64,000 nt of DNA. It comes from Candidatus Woesearchaeota archaeon. GTDB lineage: Archaea > Nanobdellota > Nanobdellia > Woesearchaeales > JACPJR01. The position numbers and the translations under genes were made by a program. The DNA lies in contig JACPJR010000009.1 in assembly GCA_016187565.1 (NCBI GenBank), forward strand, positions 1-64,000, given 5' to 3'. Below are positions 19,547 through 28,800 of the stretch, in pieces. The notes beneath the pieces were generated by a model, which saw only the letters and a list, made by a program, of their open reading frames with translations, searched no databases and was not told the DNA's origin. How positions within the stretch are numbered: the first letter of the stretch is position 1; each line of letters opens with the position of its first letter.

Positions 19547-20895
19547 GATGTATCCCCATTCATGCTCTTCACACTAACGCTCTTGATAAGCTCACGCCAT
19601 GACTGCTGTGTATCTTTGATGACTGCCTTTTTCTCCTCAAACGTTTTTGCTTCATGGAATGCTACTTTGCTTGCTTCAATATCCACAACAAAAGAGATGA
19701 CGGCATCCTCAGATAATTTGTTTTCATCAAGCAACCGCTCTGCCTCTTCCTCAAGATTGTATAATCGAAACTCAACAAGATCGTAGACTTTCTCAGTTAC
19801 GTCATCCATACAACTTCTTTGCTCGTCTCCACTGAAACGATCACATGCTGCTTTCTCTGTTGCAATATCCCCAAGATGAAGTTGTTGCTTGACGCAAGAA
19901 ACGCGAGGAGGTCCGTTGGGGAAAGACCAACATTTGCCGATAGCCCGATAGGTTGCAACACAGTCCCCCTCATCTTCATCAACCGAACGACAATATTCCG
20001 GGAAAAAGTTTTCGTATTCATCCTCTTCCTCTTCTCTGAGATTGAGACGACATTTTACTCTATCAGTAATAGAAAGATATCCTCCACATTTGAGTGCATT
20101 TCCCTGGTTTGTTTGGCTTACTTCCTTACCTTCCTTCTCTAGCCCTGTCCCGTCTGCTTGGTTACCTGTTGTTGCTTCACTGCACGCTGAGGTTGCATAC
20201 ACATAGTACCTTCCTATACAATTCTGATGGCTAATTTGAAGCACGGTTACGGGTAAAGAATCATTCAAGGAGAGATGATATTTTTCCTTATCGTTACTCT
20301 CTTGTTCTACGTGCAGGTATTTCAGCTCCGGGGAGTATGATGCTGACCCATAACTCAGGATCTCTCTGCTCGAGTTAATAGTAAATGAATAGGTAAGGTC
20401 ATCAAGCGAGGCATTGGCTAAGGTAAACGTAGCTTTAATACCTGTATCGAGCTTTTGGCAGTTTTCAATGGAGAGCGCAACAACCTTACAACTAAATACT
20501 AATCCTGGACAGGTAAAGGTTACGTTTCCATTACGCTCATCGCCAATAAGGTATGATCCGGCGCTTGTTAAAATTGCCTCGTCAGAGGTAAAGGTTGTTC
20601 CTTCCCAAATTCCAGAGAGATTATGCAAAAGAGTTCCGTCATCAAGGTTGGTAATCGTTACTGGAGTTATGGGTGGGTTCTGTCGGAAAGTTACCATGCC
20701 TTTATCATCACAGCTTGGCGTGGTGAGATACGGCCCTGTGCCACTTCCTCCTGAGTTTCCTCCACCTCCTGAGCCACCGCCATCTCCTCCCCCTCCACCG
20801 CCCTTTGCTACCGTGAGAGGTGTTATGAAGAGCATAAGAAAGAAAGGCACGAGAAGGAAGATAAAAACGGTCCTAGAAGCGTATTTTTGGTCCAT
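19543..20895 (-). CDS. Secreted protein with Gly-rich linker
   Basis: This 450-residue protein has a signal peptide (hydrophobic residues 9-28), then a Gly/Ser-rich linker (about 32-52), a beta-rich middle containing many Cys (about 60-290) and an acidic helical C-terminal half. Paired cysteines such as those in CDRFSGDEQRSC and RVSCVKQQ suggest disulphides. It is expected to be extracellular or membrane-attached, with the small lipoprotein gene directly downstream. No family is recognised. Function unknown. Confidence 0.7.
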   Translation of the reverse strand: MDQKYASRTVFIFLLVPFFLMLFITPLTVAKGGGGGGDGGGSGGGGNSGGSGTGPYLTTPSCDDKGMVTFRQNPPITPVTITNLDDGTLLHNLSGIWEGTTFTSDEAILTSAGSYLIGDERNGNVTFTCPGLVFSCKVVALSIENCQKLDTGIKATFTLANASLDDLTYSFTINSSREILSYGSASYSPELKYLHVEQESNDKEKYHLSLNDSLPVTVLQISHQNCIGRYYVYATSACSEATTGNQADGTGLEKEGKEVSQTNQGNALKCGGYLSITDRVKCRLNLREEEEDEYENFFPEYCRSVDEDEGDCVATYRAIGKCWSFPNGPPRVSCVKQQLHLGDIATEKAACDRFSGDEQRSCMDDVTEKVYDLVEFRLYNLEEEAERLLDENKLSEDAVISFVVDIEASKVAFHEAKTFEEKKAVIKDTQQSWRELIKSVSVKSMNGDTS

Positions 20896-20965
20896 ACATT
20901 CACCATTTTTGTGATCAAACTTTACAATTGTGAACTTTTTGCTATTTAAACTTTTCGGAAGTCAA

Positions 20966-21130
20966 AGCTTCATCCAAAAAAAGGGTTAGCAGCCTCAGGC
21001 AAAGTCCCATCAAATGATTGAATCCAACCGACAAGGGGGATGTCCCTTACGGGGAATGTCGGCGATCATAGACGACATAGAGGACTTTGAAGCTGCTAAC
21101 TTGAGCGTTACCAAACTGTTGGATGAAGCT
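20966..21130 (+). ncRNA. Candidate structured RNA, rod-like
   Basis: A 165-base segment folds into one long stepped hairpin: 20966-20977 with 21119-21130 (12 bp), 20985-20993 with 21092-21100 (9 bp), 21000-21007 with 21082-21089 (8 bp), 21014-21020 with 21063-21069 (7 bp with one G-U), 21028-21033 with 21057-21062 (6 bp), and a CCC-TTAC-GGG tip near 21044-21053. The single wobble is G-U on the plus strand and would be A-C on the minus, which favours plus. A TATA-like TATTTAAA lies at 20943-20950, about 25 bases before the first stem. SRP and RNase P signature motifs were looked for and not seen. Confidence 0.6.
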
Positions 21131-21174
21131 GAAAGTCAAAAGGAGTTGCCCAGAATATAGATTCCAGTAGCTAA

Positions 21175-21188
21175 ATTTATTTATATAT
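21175..21188 (+). promoter_or_regulatory. TATA box before the switch-like leader
   Basis: The run ATTTATTTATATAT is a strong TATA candidate. Transcription would begin near 21210, giving a leader of about 225 bases before the ATG at 21437, unusually long for an archaeal mRNA. Confidence 0.5.
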
Positions 21189-21209
21189 GGAGGTCGTGGG
21201 AACAGTATC

Positions 21210-21436
21210 ATGATTAATTTCCAAGCCACACCTGTACCTAAGAGTGTTATGTCTATTCTTTGTCCGATGGCTTGGGCTAAATGTCTGCGTACAGTGGTCA
21301 TTACTGGCGTTATCTGTTAAGTTCCTGCCGTAGGCGGTTCTTAACAATGCACCGGTAATGACGCTACGTTCTCGCTTTACCTGGTGTTCGTTGGAACCGC
21401 CTCCTTTCCCATTTCATAACCAAGGAGGTGAAGAAC
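21210..21436 (+). promoter_or_regulatory. Switch-like structured leader that can hide the Shine-Dalgarno
   Basis: Stem 21297-21307/21352-21362 (11 bp, one G-U on plus) encloses 21315-21321/21340-21346 (7 bp) and a CTGCC/GGCGG tip (325-329/333-337). The segment 21333-21340 (GGCGGTTC) can instead pair perfectly with 21394-21401 (GAACCGCC). Right after it, 21400-21406 (CCTCCTT) is complementary to the Shine-Dalgarno AAGGAGG at 21422-21428. Tip, alternative and Shine-Dalgarno pairings are partly exclusive, the usual design of a translational riboswitch or RNA thermometer. Confidence 0.5.
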
Positions 21437-21778
21437 ATGCAACCACAAATGCACAACTACCATTGTGTAGTGTGCCAGGAGGTTATAACAAACCCCCTCT
21501 GTGCAGATTGTATTGGGGAAGAGATAAAAACCTGGAATGTGGATCTTCAAGTAGGTCTACCTCTTCCGAGTACCGGAGAGTTCATCACCCTGAAATCTCC
21601 ATGGTGCGTCATTTGTGGAAAAAACGTACATGTTTGCCCTTATTGTTCAACAGCAGAGCTCTTTGATTACCTCGAAGAATTTCATCCCGAATTAGTCGAG
21701 ATCTTTCTCTCGCTGTTTAGTTATGACAATGAACACACAGGGTATGAAAGAGTAAAAGAGCACCATAACGTCCATTAA
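21437..21778 (+). CDS. Small zinc-ribbon protein of unknown function
   Basis: The 113-residue protein carries cysteine pairs CVVC, CADC, CVIC and CPYC, which should bind two zinc ions (about residues 9-25 and 56-70), followed by an acidic helical tail. The ATG at 21437 has the Shine-Dalgarno AAGGAGGTG about 6 bases upstream; reading from 21428 is less likely. The long structured leader suggests post-transcriptional control. No family name is recognised. It converges with the radical-SAM-like gene and overlaps its end by 4 bases. Confidence 0.72.
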   Translation: MQPQMHNYHCVVCQEVITNPLCADCIGEEIKTWNVDLQVGLPLPSTGEFITLKSPWCVICGKNVHVCPYCSTAELFDYLEEFHPELVEIFLSLFSYDNEHTGYERVKEHHNVH

Positions 21779-22509
21779 CTTCTTTTCTTTATTATTTTTA
21801 TTCTTAAGTTAGGATATTTTATCAAGCAGGATGCACGCAAATGCTGCATAAACGTAAAGGAAGGTGCACGAATCTTTTGCATGCGTAGGGGCATTACTTT
21901 TGTCGGTTGAAAAGCCTCTAAGATCCAGGTGCAATGCATACCATCAATGCCTGAAGCAATCTTTAAGAGGTCTTCTTTTCGGTACAAGAGCCCTGGAACA
22001 ATGCTTGTTTTGACCTCAAGAGTAAAACGATCATGGATTGCATGTAACAATAGCAGGCTTTTCCTTACCTTAGCCATGGTCTCTTCAAGAGGTGTGAAGA
22101 ATGTTTCCACGTTGTTGATTCGTTGGAAAAAGGGTGCTTCAAAAGGGCTATTCAGGATGAGACGTATTCTATCAATAAGCTTTTGTTGAACGAGATAGTT
22201 AAGTACCTCTGGTTTTGATCCATTAGTTTCAATACCTACTCGTGCATTGAAACGCTTAACAAAGCCAAGCAACGAGAGAAGGGCCTGTCGCTGGATACAC
22301 GGTTCGCCTCCAGTAAAAACAATCTCTTTTGTATATGGAACAATTGATTTAAGTTCTTCTTTAATAGGTTTAAGGTCTACCCGACATTCATCAGAAAATT
22401 CAAGATACATCGGAGTAGGACTAAATGCATATTTAAAATTTGATCCACAGAAAACAAGTCCATGCACTTGACGAGAAATAGGGAAGATGCCAACAATATA
22501 GGCTTCCAT
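21775..22509 (-). CDS. QueE/NrdG-like radical SAM homologue lacking the cluster cysteines
   Basis: The 244-residue protein keeps the fold markers of 7-carboxy-7-deazaguanine synthase and NrdG-like radical SAM proteins, including EIVFTGGEPCIQ (about 63-74), the GIETNGSKPEV strand and a late KTSIVPG strand. At the place of the usual GCNFxCPYC cluster loop it has GSNFKYAFS (about 23-31), so none of the three cluster Cys is left. It is therefore unlikely to bind a canonical 4Fe-4S cluster and may have another role. The rest of the frame is intact, so it is not simply decaying. Confidence 0.68.
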   Translation of the reverse strand: MEAYIVGIFPISRQVHGLVFCGSNFKYAFSPTPMYLEFSDECRVDLKPIKEELKSIVPYTKEIVFTGGEPCIQRQALLSLLGFVKRFNARVGIETNGSKPEVLNYLVQQKLIDRIRLILNSPFEAPFFQRINNVETFFTPLEETMAKVRKSLLLLHAIHDRFTLEVKTSIVPGLLYRKEDLLKIASGIDGMHCTWILEAFQPTKVMPLRMQKIRAPSFTFMQHLRASCLIKYPNLRIKIIKKRS

Positions 22510-22546
22510 AGCATACGAAAAAGCAAAGAGCTATATTTTGCTTTCG

Positions 22547-22678
22547 CTAGGTATCAGAAGCGTCTTGCTCTTGCGATTGTGCTTTTATTTGTCGTACTTT
22601 ATGAGGCGTAGTCCCAAAATCAGTAAGTGTGTCGGTAAGTGTTTTGTTTTTTAAGATAGTACGATAACTGATACTCAT
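22547..22678 (-). CDS. Small hypothetical protein (43 residues)
   Basis: The frame starts MSISYRTILK and ends QDASDT. A strong Shine-Dalgarno AGAGGTGA lies 4 bases before the ATG at 22678, better than that of many genes here. The product is polar, Thr-rich in the middle and Gln-rich at the end, with no signal or membrane segment. It lies between dut and the QueE-like gene, on the same strand. Function unknown; the ribosome site is the main support. Confidence 0.55.
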   Translation of the reverse strand: MSISYRTILKNKTLTDTLTDFGTTPHKVRQIKAQSQEQDASDT

Positions 22679-22751
22679 AGTGTCACCTCTTTTTGCTGCC
22701 AGCGGAACATACCATCAATATCCATCAGTCAAACACGCTTACAAATGATGT

Positions 22752-23180
22752 CTAATGTAATCCTGTACTTCCAAAGCCGTTCCCACTCCGCATGGTCTCG
22801 GCAAGGGACTCTACTTCCTGTACTGTTGCATGAACAACTGGCTGGATAATCATTTGAGCGATACGCATGTGTTTGGTAACCTGGAATGCTTGATCACTAA
22901 AGTTTTTAATAACAACGCTGATCTCACCGCGGTATCCTGAATCAATAACTCCAGCAAAGGTATGGAGTTGGTGTTTAGCGGCTAAACCACTACGATCCCA
23001 AATTAAACCGACATGCCCTTGAGGAATTGCAAGATGTAATCCTGTCTTGATAAGACCCAGTTCCCCGGGTTTGATTATGATTTCTTCGGCAGCCCTAAGA
23101 TCAAAACCCGCATCCCCTTCATGAGCATAGACTGGTAGATCAACCTCCTTGTTATTGCGCTGAATCTGAACGGTTGTCAT
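22752..23180 (-). CDS. dut: dUTP diphosphatase
   Basis: This 142-residue trimeric enzyme hydrolyses dUTP to dUMP and pyrophosphate, keeping uracil out of DNA. Conserved motifs are HEGDAGFDLRA (motif 1, about 20-30), a WDRSGLAAKH region (motif 2), VIDSGYRGEISV (motif 3), MRIAQMII (motif 4) and the C-terminal GFGSTG (motif 5). All five motifs are intact. The 150 bases before it hold a small palindrome (AACCTATAGGTT near 23234) and no gene. Confidence 0.95.
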   Translation of the reverse strand: MTTVQIQRNNKEVDLPVYAHEGDAGFDLRAAEEIIIKPGELGLIKTGLHLAIPQGHVGLIWDRSGLAAKHQLHTFAGVIDSGYRGEISVVIKNFSDQAFQVTKHMRIAQMIIQPVVHATVQEVESLAETMRSGNGFGSTGLH

Positions 23181-23333
23181 TTTCTTCTCTCCTGTGCTAC
23201 GAGTAAGTTCTATTTAAAGTCTATGGAGTCAAAACCTATAGGTTTGAGCCCTTATGTCGTCACTGAGAAATAATTGGAATTTGCTAAAACGACATTAACG
23301 GCAGCGTAAATTCAGGTGTAGAAAAAGAAATAT

Positions 23334-23822
23334 CTAGTGCTTAAACTCAAACAGTGAAATTTTCTTTTGCGAGAGGAGTGTACCATTTTCAGCATTTATT
23401 TTGAGATTAATAGTATAAAATCCTTTAGTCACCAGGGTTATGTTCCAAACTAAGCCGAGCGGAAGATGCTGAATAATGTAGATCTGCCTGAGGGTAGGCT
23501 CATTCTTGTACGTCTCTTGAAGAACCTGTAATGCTTTTGCTTTTGCTTGGTCAAAGGAAACCTTTACTTTGCTTGGTGTTAAGGCAATGATTTTATCTCC
23601 GGGATGCTTAAAAACCTCATCATCAGGAAGCTGCTGCATGGGTTCGCTTACAATAAAACTCGTTACCTTTTCCTGAGTTTCATCATAATAGCCGAACTGC
23701 CATGGCGCATTGGCATCAGTAATCAGCACACCATGGATGAGATAACTCTGTTCATGAGCCTGTTTCCAGCTTTTAAATACAGGATCTTCTTCTAAGCGAT
23801 GAAGTGCATCTACAAAGTCCAT
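23334..23822 (-). CDS. Uncharacterised PepSY-like protein
   Basis: The 162-residue soluble protein begins MDFVDALHRLEEDPVFKSW and has a central ITLTPSKVKVSF-like strand followed by a helix and a beta-rich end with NITLVTKGFYTINLKINAENG, which resembles PepSY-like repeats. No signal peptide is seen. It is divergent from the MTHFR gene with a short shared promoter region. Conserved archaeal proteins of this length exist, but no function can be assigned. Confidence 0.6.
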   Translation of the reverse strand: MDFVDALHRLEEDPVFKSWKQAHEQSYLIHGVLITDANAPWQFGYYDETQEKVTSFIVSEPMQQLPDDEVFKHPGDKIIALTPSKVKVSFDQAKAKALQVLQETYKNEPTLRQIYIIQHLPLGLVWNITLVTKGFYTINLKINAENGTLLSQKKISLFEFKH

Positions 23823-23952
23823 TCATTCAGGAAATAAGCGATGATTTATTAATATAGTGGTGGGAAGGCTATGGGGTAGAGGAAGTATACCTCTTCTCGA
23901 ATCTACTGGTCTTGCAAGTACCTTTTTAAAGACAGACCAACTTTCCTCACTT

Positions 23953-24930
23953 ATGCGTGTTATTGATATTCTTCGACATGGACAAGGGAAAACTCTTTCT
24001 GTTGAAATAGAACCGCCGCTTTTAGGAAAAACAACCGATGCAGTCTTTGCTACCCTTGATGCTCTTGTTGAACTTGGTATCAGCTATATTGATGTGACCT
24101 ATCATGCACAACAGGTTAAAGGACATCATACTGATGCTCTCGGGAGTAAGGTTCCCATCTATGGGAGAGCAAAACCAGGAACCGTAGGTATTGCAGGAAC
24201 ATTAACCGAACGTTATAGAACACAAGGAGTTGCTGTTGTTCCCCATGTTATCTGTACAGGGTTTAGTGCGTATGATACTGAAGGATTTCTTGTTGATCTC
24301 TCTTACTTAGGCATTGAAAATGTCCTTGCGCTTCGGGGGGATCCTCGGAAAGATGGTGATGGAAAATTCCTTCCCTTTGTACCTGAACCAGGAGGACACA
24401 GCTTTGCAAAGGAACTAATGCGACAAATTCGTGATTTAAGAGAAGGTACGTATTGGCCAGGAGAAAAAAACGGATCCAAAATGGATTTTTGTTATGGGGG
24501 AGCATGCTTTCCCGAGGGGAATTCTCAGGCGAGTTTAGAACAAGAAATAACCTGGCTTAAAGAAAAAGTTGATGCAGGAGCAGATTATTTGGTCACGCAA
24601 ATGTTCTTTGACACGCAAGTATATCTTCGTTTTAGAGATGGGGCAGTTCGTGAAGGAATTAATGTCCCTCTTGTTCCTGGGTTACGACCATTATCTACTG
24701 TACGACATCTAACCATATTTCCAGATACCTTTCATTGTCGTATTCCTGATGAACTTAGCACACAGGTCCTTGGTTATAGTAATGCACATGATGTACGGCA
24801 AGCTGGCATTGACTGGTGTGTTCAACAGAGTGAAACATTACGCAAAGAGGGAGCACCGAGTCTACATTTCTATGCCTCACGCAATGCACCTGTTGTAGAA
24901 GTGATTAGGCAACTTACTTCATCTGCTTAA
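23953..24930 (+). CDS. Methylenetetrahydrofolate reductase family protein
   Basis: The 325-residue flavin-dependent barrel should reduce methylene-tetrahydrofolate (or an archaeal C1 carrier). MetF-type motifs are SVEIEPP near the start, the DVTYHA strand, VPHVICTGF, LALRGDPR (about 128-135) and DYLVTQMFFD (about 212-221). The ATG at 23953 is chosen because the fold begins there; the reading from 23857 adds an unconserved stretch over the promoter. With the homocysteine methyltransferase near 15 kb it could form a methionine route. The end overlaps the next gene on the opposite strand by 17 bases. Confidence 0.85.
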   Translation: MRVIDILRHGQGKTLSVEIEPPLLGKTTDAVFATLDALVELGISYIDVTYHAQQVKGHHTDALGSKVPIYGRAKPGTVGIAGTLTERYRTQGVAVVPHVICTGFSAYDTEGFLVDLSYLGIENVLALRGDPRKDGDGKFLPFVPEPGGHSFAKELMRQIRDLREGTYWPGEKNGSKMDFCYGGACFPEGNSQASLEQEITWLKEKVDAGADYLVTQMFFDTQVYLRFRDGAVREGINVPLVPGLRPLSTVRHLTIFPDTFHCRIPDELSTQVLGYSNAHDVRQAGIDWCVQQSETLRKEGAPSLHFYASRNAPVVEVIRQLTSSA

Positions 24931-25159
24931 GGGCTTTCTGCATGAGCGGTAATGCTGCTTCAGCTTCGTCCTTAAAAAGCCTGCCTAGTTTGCTAAAGAC
25001 CCAGTCACCGGTGTTTTGGTCACGGTTTTCGCGAGAAATCTGTAATTTGGGCTGACCGTCATTATAGGAAAAAACACTGACGGTAATCCGCGTTGTTTCG
25101 AAGGCTACAGTTTCACTGAATAATTGTTTATCAAGACTTTTGTCAAATGCCATGTACAA
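24914..25159 (-). CDS. Small conserved-looking hypothetical protein
   Basis: The 81-residue protein (79 if started at MAFDKS, 25153) has alternating strands TRITVSVFSYNDG and PKLQISRENRD, then a helical end LFKDEAEAALPLMQKALKQM. This single-domain alpha/beta layout suggests a small nucleic-acid- or protein-binding module. A Shine-Dalgarno GAGGTGATT precedes the start. No family is recognised. Confidence 0.6.
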   Translation of the reverse strand: MYMAFDKSLDKQLFSETVAFETTRITVSVFSYNDGQPKLQISRENRDQNTGDWVFSKLGRLFKDEAEAALPLMQKALKQMK

Positions 25160-25234
25160 TCACCTCAATACGGAGTTTGCTATTGTTTATATAGTTTTGC
25201 ACCTGCGTAACCTGTAGATTTTAAGTGACGGATG

Positions 25235-25840
25235 TTAAGAATTCGGCTGTTTTAACCTTTTTAAAGGAGAAGCCCATTTATTCAGTCGTTCCTGAACCAA
25301 GAACCAATATAAAAACAGCTCTTTTTCCATCTTCTGATGATCTTTGTACTTTCCTTTGATAATCTTCCAGAATCGTTCATTGTGCTTTCTTTCTTTTAGA
25401 TGAGCAATTTCATGATAAACCACATAATCTACCAAATGCACTGGCAAGTATCTTAACAAACTATTTACCATCAAATTTTTGCTAGAACTACAGCTTGCCC
25501 ATTTAGATTTCATTTCCTTGAAATAGACTTTGTTGACTGTTAAATGTAAGATATGAAGATTTTTCTCAATTATTGAATGAACAAGTTCTTTGAATTCTTC
25601 TTGAGTTCTATGTGTGCTTAACTGTTTGTTTTTGCTGGCTTTGAGAGAATTAAGTATCTCTTTGTGTTTCTTGTAAATCCATTCTTTATGAGTTTCAATA
25701 ATCTTCTTTTCTGATTCATAGTTTTTTGGAAGAATGAGCATGAGATTACCTGTTTTAAACTCTAAACGAGGATAATGAACTGATCGATAGTTCACTGCAT
25801 ATTCAACATCCATGTCGTAGATTTTAATCTTCTTTTGCAT
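25235..25840 (-). CDS. YgjP-type M48-like metallopeptidase (DUF45)
   Basis: The 201-residue protein has the zinc motif HEIAHLKERKHNERFW (HExxH plus downstream His, about 142-157) of the YgjP/SprT-like group. It overlaps the hsdR end by 17 bases and is the last gene of the restriction island. YgjP-like proteases are common companions of type I restriction genes and may process or control the restriction complex. The conserved WASCSSSKNLMVNSLLRYLP segment lies just before the zinc motif. Confidence 0.85.
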   Translation of the reverse strand: MQKKIKIYDMDVEYAVNYRSVHYPRLEFKTGNLMLILPKNYESEKKIIETHKEWIYKKHKEILNSLKASKNKQLSTHRTQEEFKELVHSIIEKNLHILHLTVNKVYFKEMKSKWASCSSSKNLMVNSLLRYLPVHLVDYVVYHEIAHLKERKHNERFWKIIKGKYKDHQKMEKELFLYWFLVQERLNKWASPLKRLKQPNS

Positions 25841-28800
25841 AGGCTTTCACTCTATCCATGAGTTTATCGAATAAAATATTAAGGTTATCAATCCCTAAAC
25901 TGTGACGCTTGAGATATCGTCTAATGAATAGCCTTACCGTCTTTTCGACTTCTTTTTGTGCTGTTGGCTGAGATATCCATCCCGCAAATAGTAATTCATT
26001 CAATGAGATTGACAGTTCTCTGATATCCTCAATTAGTTCCGTATCCTCCCCAAACTTATCTTCAAGAACAAGTAGCAACGAATAATCCAATTTACTTAAT
26101 TTAAGCTCTTTTTGCCTTTGCGAGAGTTGCATGAATTCTTTGATTGCTTTAACTCCTTCTTGGTATATTTTTTCATAGTCCTTTGTTTTTTCTTTCCATA
26201 AATGAAGAAGCCTTTGAACTTTCTCACTAAGACTTTCTGAGACTGGATTTTTGAATTTATCAACGAGAACAAATCGGTTTAAGGTAAAGACTATGTTTGC
26301 TGCTTTTTCTTCTTTGTTCTTGACGTGCTGCTCAAGTCTTCTGAAATAGTCTTCATCAAATTCAATTATGGGAAGAGATTTCTGGATTTCTTCAAGCTCA
26401 GTTGTTTTGTGAATGTACTTTATGGTTTTCTTGAAGTATTGTTCTAAGTATCTATTGTCTTTTGGTTGACTTCTCAGAACAAGTCGTGTATAGTAGGTAT
26501 AAATTGCGCTTATCCACTGATATTCTGAGAAGAGTTCTGCTTTTATTGTGTCGGGGCCAAGCAACTCAAATATTTTCGTCATGTGCTTGTAGTCTTCTAT
26601 GAATGCCTTGCTTTTTTCTTCATTTGAAGTGAGTATCTCCACAGCTTTCAGCAGAGTTTTACGATTATATTGGTTCTTTGGAACGTCTTTGAAAATGTCT
26701 AAGATTTGGTTCACCAATCTTACAAAGTCCTTTCTGATTTCCTCAATGCTAAAGAGTGCACCATTTATCTCTCCTTTGCTGTAAATTTCAAATGCCCTTC
26801 TGAACTCTTTTAAAATTCCAATATAATCAAGAATCAACCCCGCTTCTTTTACATCTTTGTATGGCCTGTTTGTTCTTGCTATTGCTTGCAACAGCTTATA
26901 CTCTTTCAATGGTTTGTCTAAGTACATTGTTTGAAGTATGGGAACGTCAAAGCCAGTCAGAAGCATATCAGTTACAATAATAATCTTTGGCGAGTCTTCC
27001 TCTTTAAATTTTTCAATAACATCTTTTCGAATATCTTCATACTCCTTGCCGTATTGAGCAGTTTCTTCTTTGACATACATAGTAATCCTATTGGGTTCAT
27101 CCCGTGCGCCATAACTGAACACAATATCAGAATATTCTTCAGGAAGATACTTGTCAAGCTCTTTTTTGTACAGTACACAAGACTCTCTGTTTACCGCAAC
27201 AACCATTGCCTTGAATTTACCCTCAACATTTTCTTTGAAATGCTCAGCGATATCTTTCGCCACTTTTGCAATTCTTTGAGGATTCTCAAGATACGCCTTT
27301 AGCAAGCCAATTTTCTTCTTAACGTCCTCTTTAACAACTTCTCTTGCGTCTTCGGGAATTTCTTCATATTCAACTTCCAAAAATGTATCAAGCATTTCTT
27401 TATTCAAATGAACTTCTCTTTCAAGTCTTGGTTGATACGCTATCTTTACAGTAAAGCCATCGTTAATCGAATCTGTAATGAAATATTTGTCAAGGTACTT
27501 CTCTTCTGGAGGATAACTGAATACATCATATGTGTCAACACCTTTCTTAGGTTTTGAGATAGGTGTTCCTGTAAATGCGAAAAAGAACGTGTTCTTGAGT
27601 ATGGCTCTCATTTGAGCTGCTAACGTGCCATATTGTGTCCTATGGCCTTCATCAACGAATGCGACAACATTCTTCCTTGTAAGAATTGTTTCTTTGTCTG
27701 TTGAAATTTTCTCAAGCTCTTTTTGAAGGACGTGAAGTTCTTCAGCTCGAAATTTATGAATTAAAGTGATGAAAATTCCTCGTTTTCCTCTGCCTTGGTC
27801 ATGCTGAAGAACTTTCCTCATACCACTGACCGAACCAATGAGTTCTGGAAGAGTCATGTCCAGAGCATTAAACTCATCATAAAGCTGTTCTTCTAAATCC
27901 TGCCTGTCGATAATAAGAAATATCGTAGGATTAGCCATTGCCTCAGAACGATATAGCTTGTTTGCTGCAAAAATCATTTCTAAAGTCTTTCCAGAACCTT
28001 GCCAGTGCCAGATCAGGCCTTTATTCTTTTCTTCTTTACCTTCAATGTTATTGATGACTCTCTGAACGACTTTTCCTACTGCTCGATATTGCATGTATCT
28101 TGGAAGAACCTTTGTGGCTTCTCCATACTGAACCCTGACATAAACAAAGTTATTGATAATATCGAGCAGTGTTTCCGGGATAAATAGTTGAATAACCGAA
28201 TCGATAGAGTCAAGTTTTTCTGACTTCCATTCATCTATCTTTACATTCTCATTCCAGGGAACAATGGGAAAATACTTAGCTATTTGCTCTGCAGCAACGC
28301 CTATCTGCACATATTTGTAGAGCTCAGGGATATCTTGTTCGTAACTTTTGATTTGTTTGAATGCGTCATACCAATTTTCGGAAAAACTCGCTGGATTCTT
28401 GCACTCAATGTCTACTAAAGGAATGCCATTTACATACAGAAAAATATCTGTTCGTATTTGCTTGTTGCCTCTCGTGTAAACGGCCTGTCTTGTGACAATA
28501 AACTCGTTATTTTGGACATTATCATAATCGAACAGCCTGATTCTCTTGAGCGTTTTATCCTTCTCAATCTTTATGGAGATGCCTTCTTTCAAGTAAAGCA
28601 GTATCTGTTTTATACCCTCTTGATTGCTTGGCTTAAACCTGAGTTCATTGAGTAAATTCTTAATATCCTCATCTCTCAAATCAATAGGATTTATGGCCTT
28701 TACTTGCTTGATTAAATTCCTTATTAAAAGCGGCTCTTCGAAATTATCTCTTTCTAAAGCGTTACCTGGGACAAAAATCCATCCTTTACTTTGAAGCTGT

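Noticed and set aside
20414-20914. 166-residue plus-strand frame with a Pro-rich run
   Set aside because: The Pro run is the antisense of the Gly-rich linker of the secreted protein.
20966-21130. SRP RNA or RNase P RNA
   Set aside because: The conserved SRP helix 8 and RNase P core motifs are not visible on either strand.
21358-21666. 102-residue frame in another phase across the zinc-protein gene
   Set aside because: It has no ribosome site and overlaps the Cys-rich frame, which has a strong Shine-Dalgarno site.
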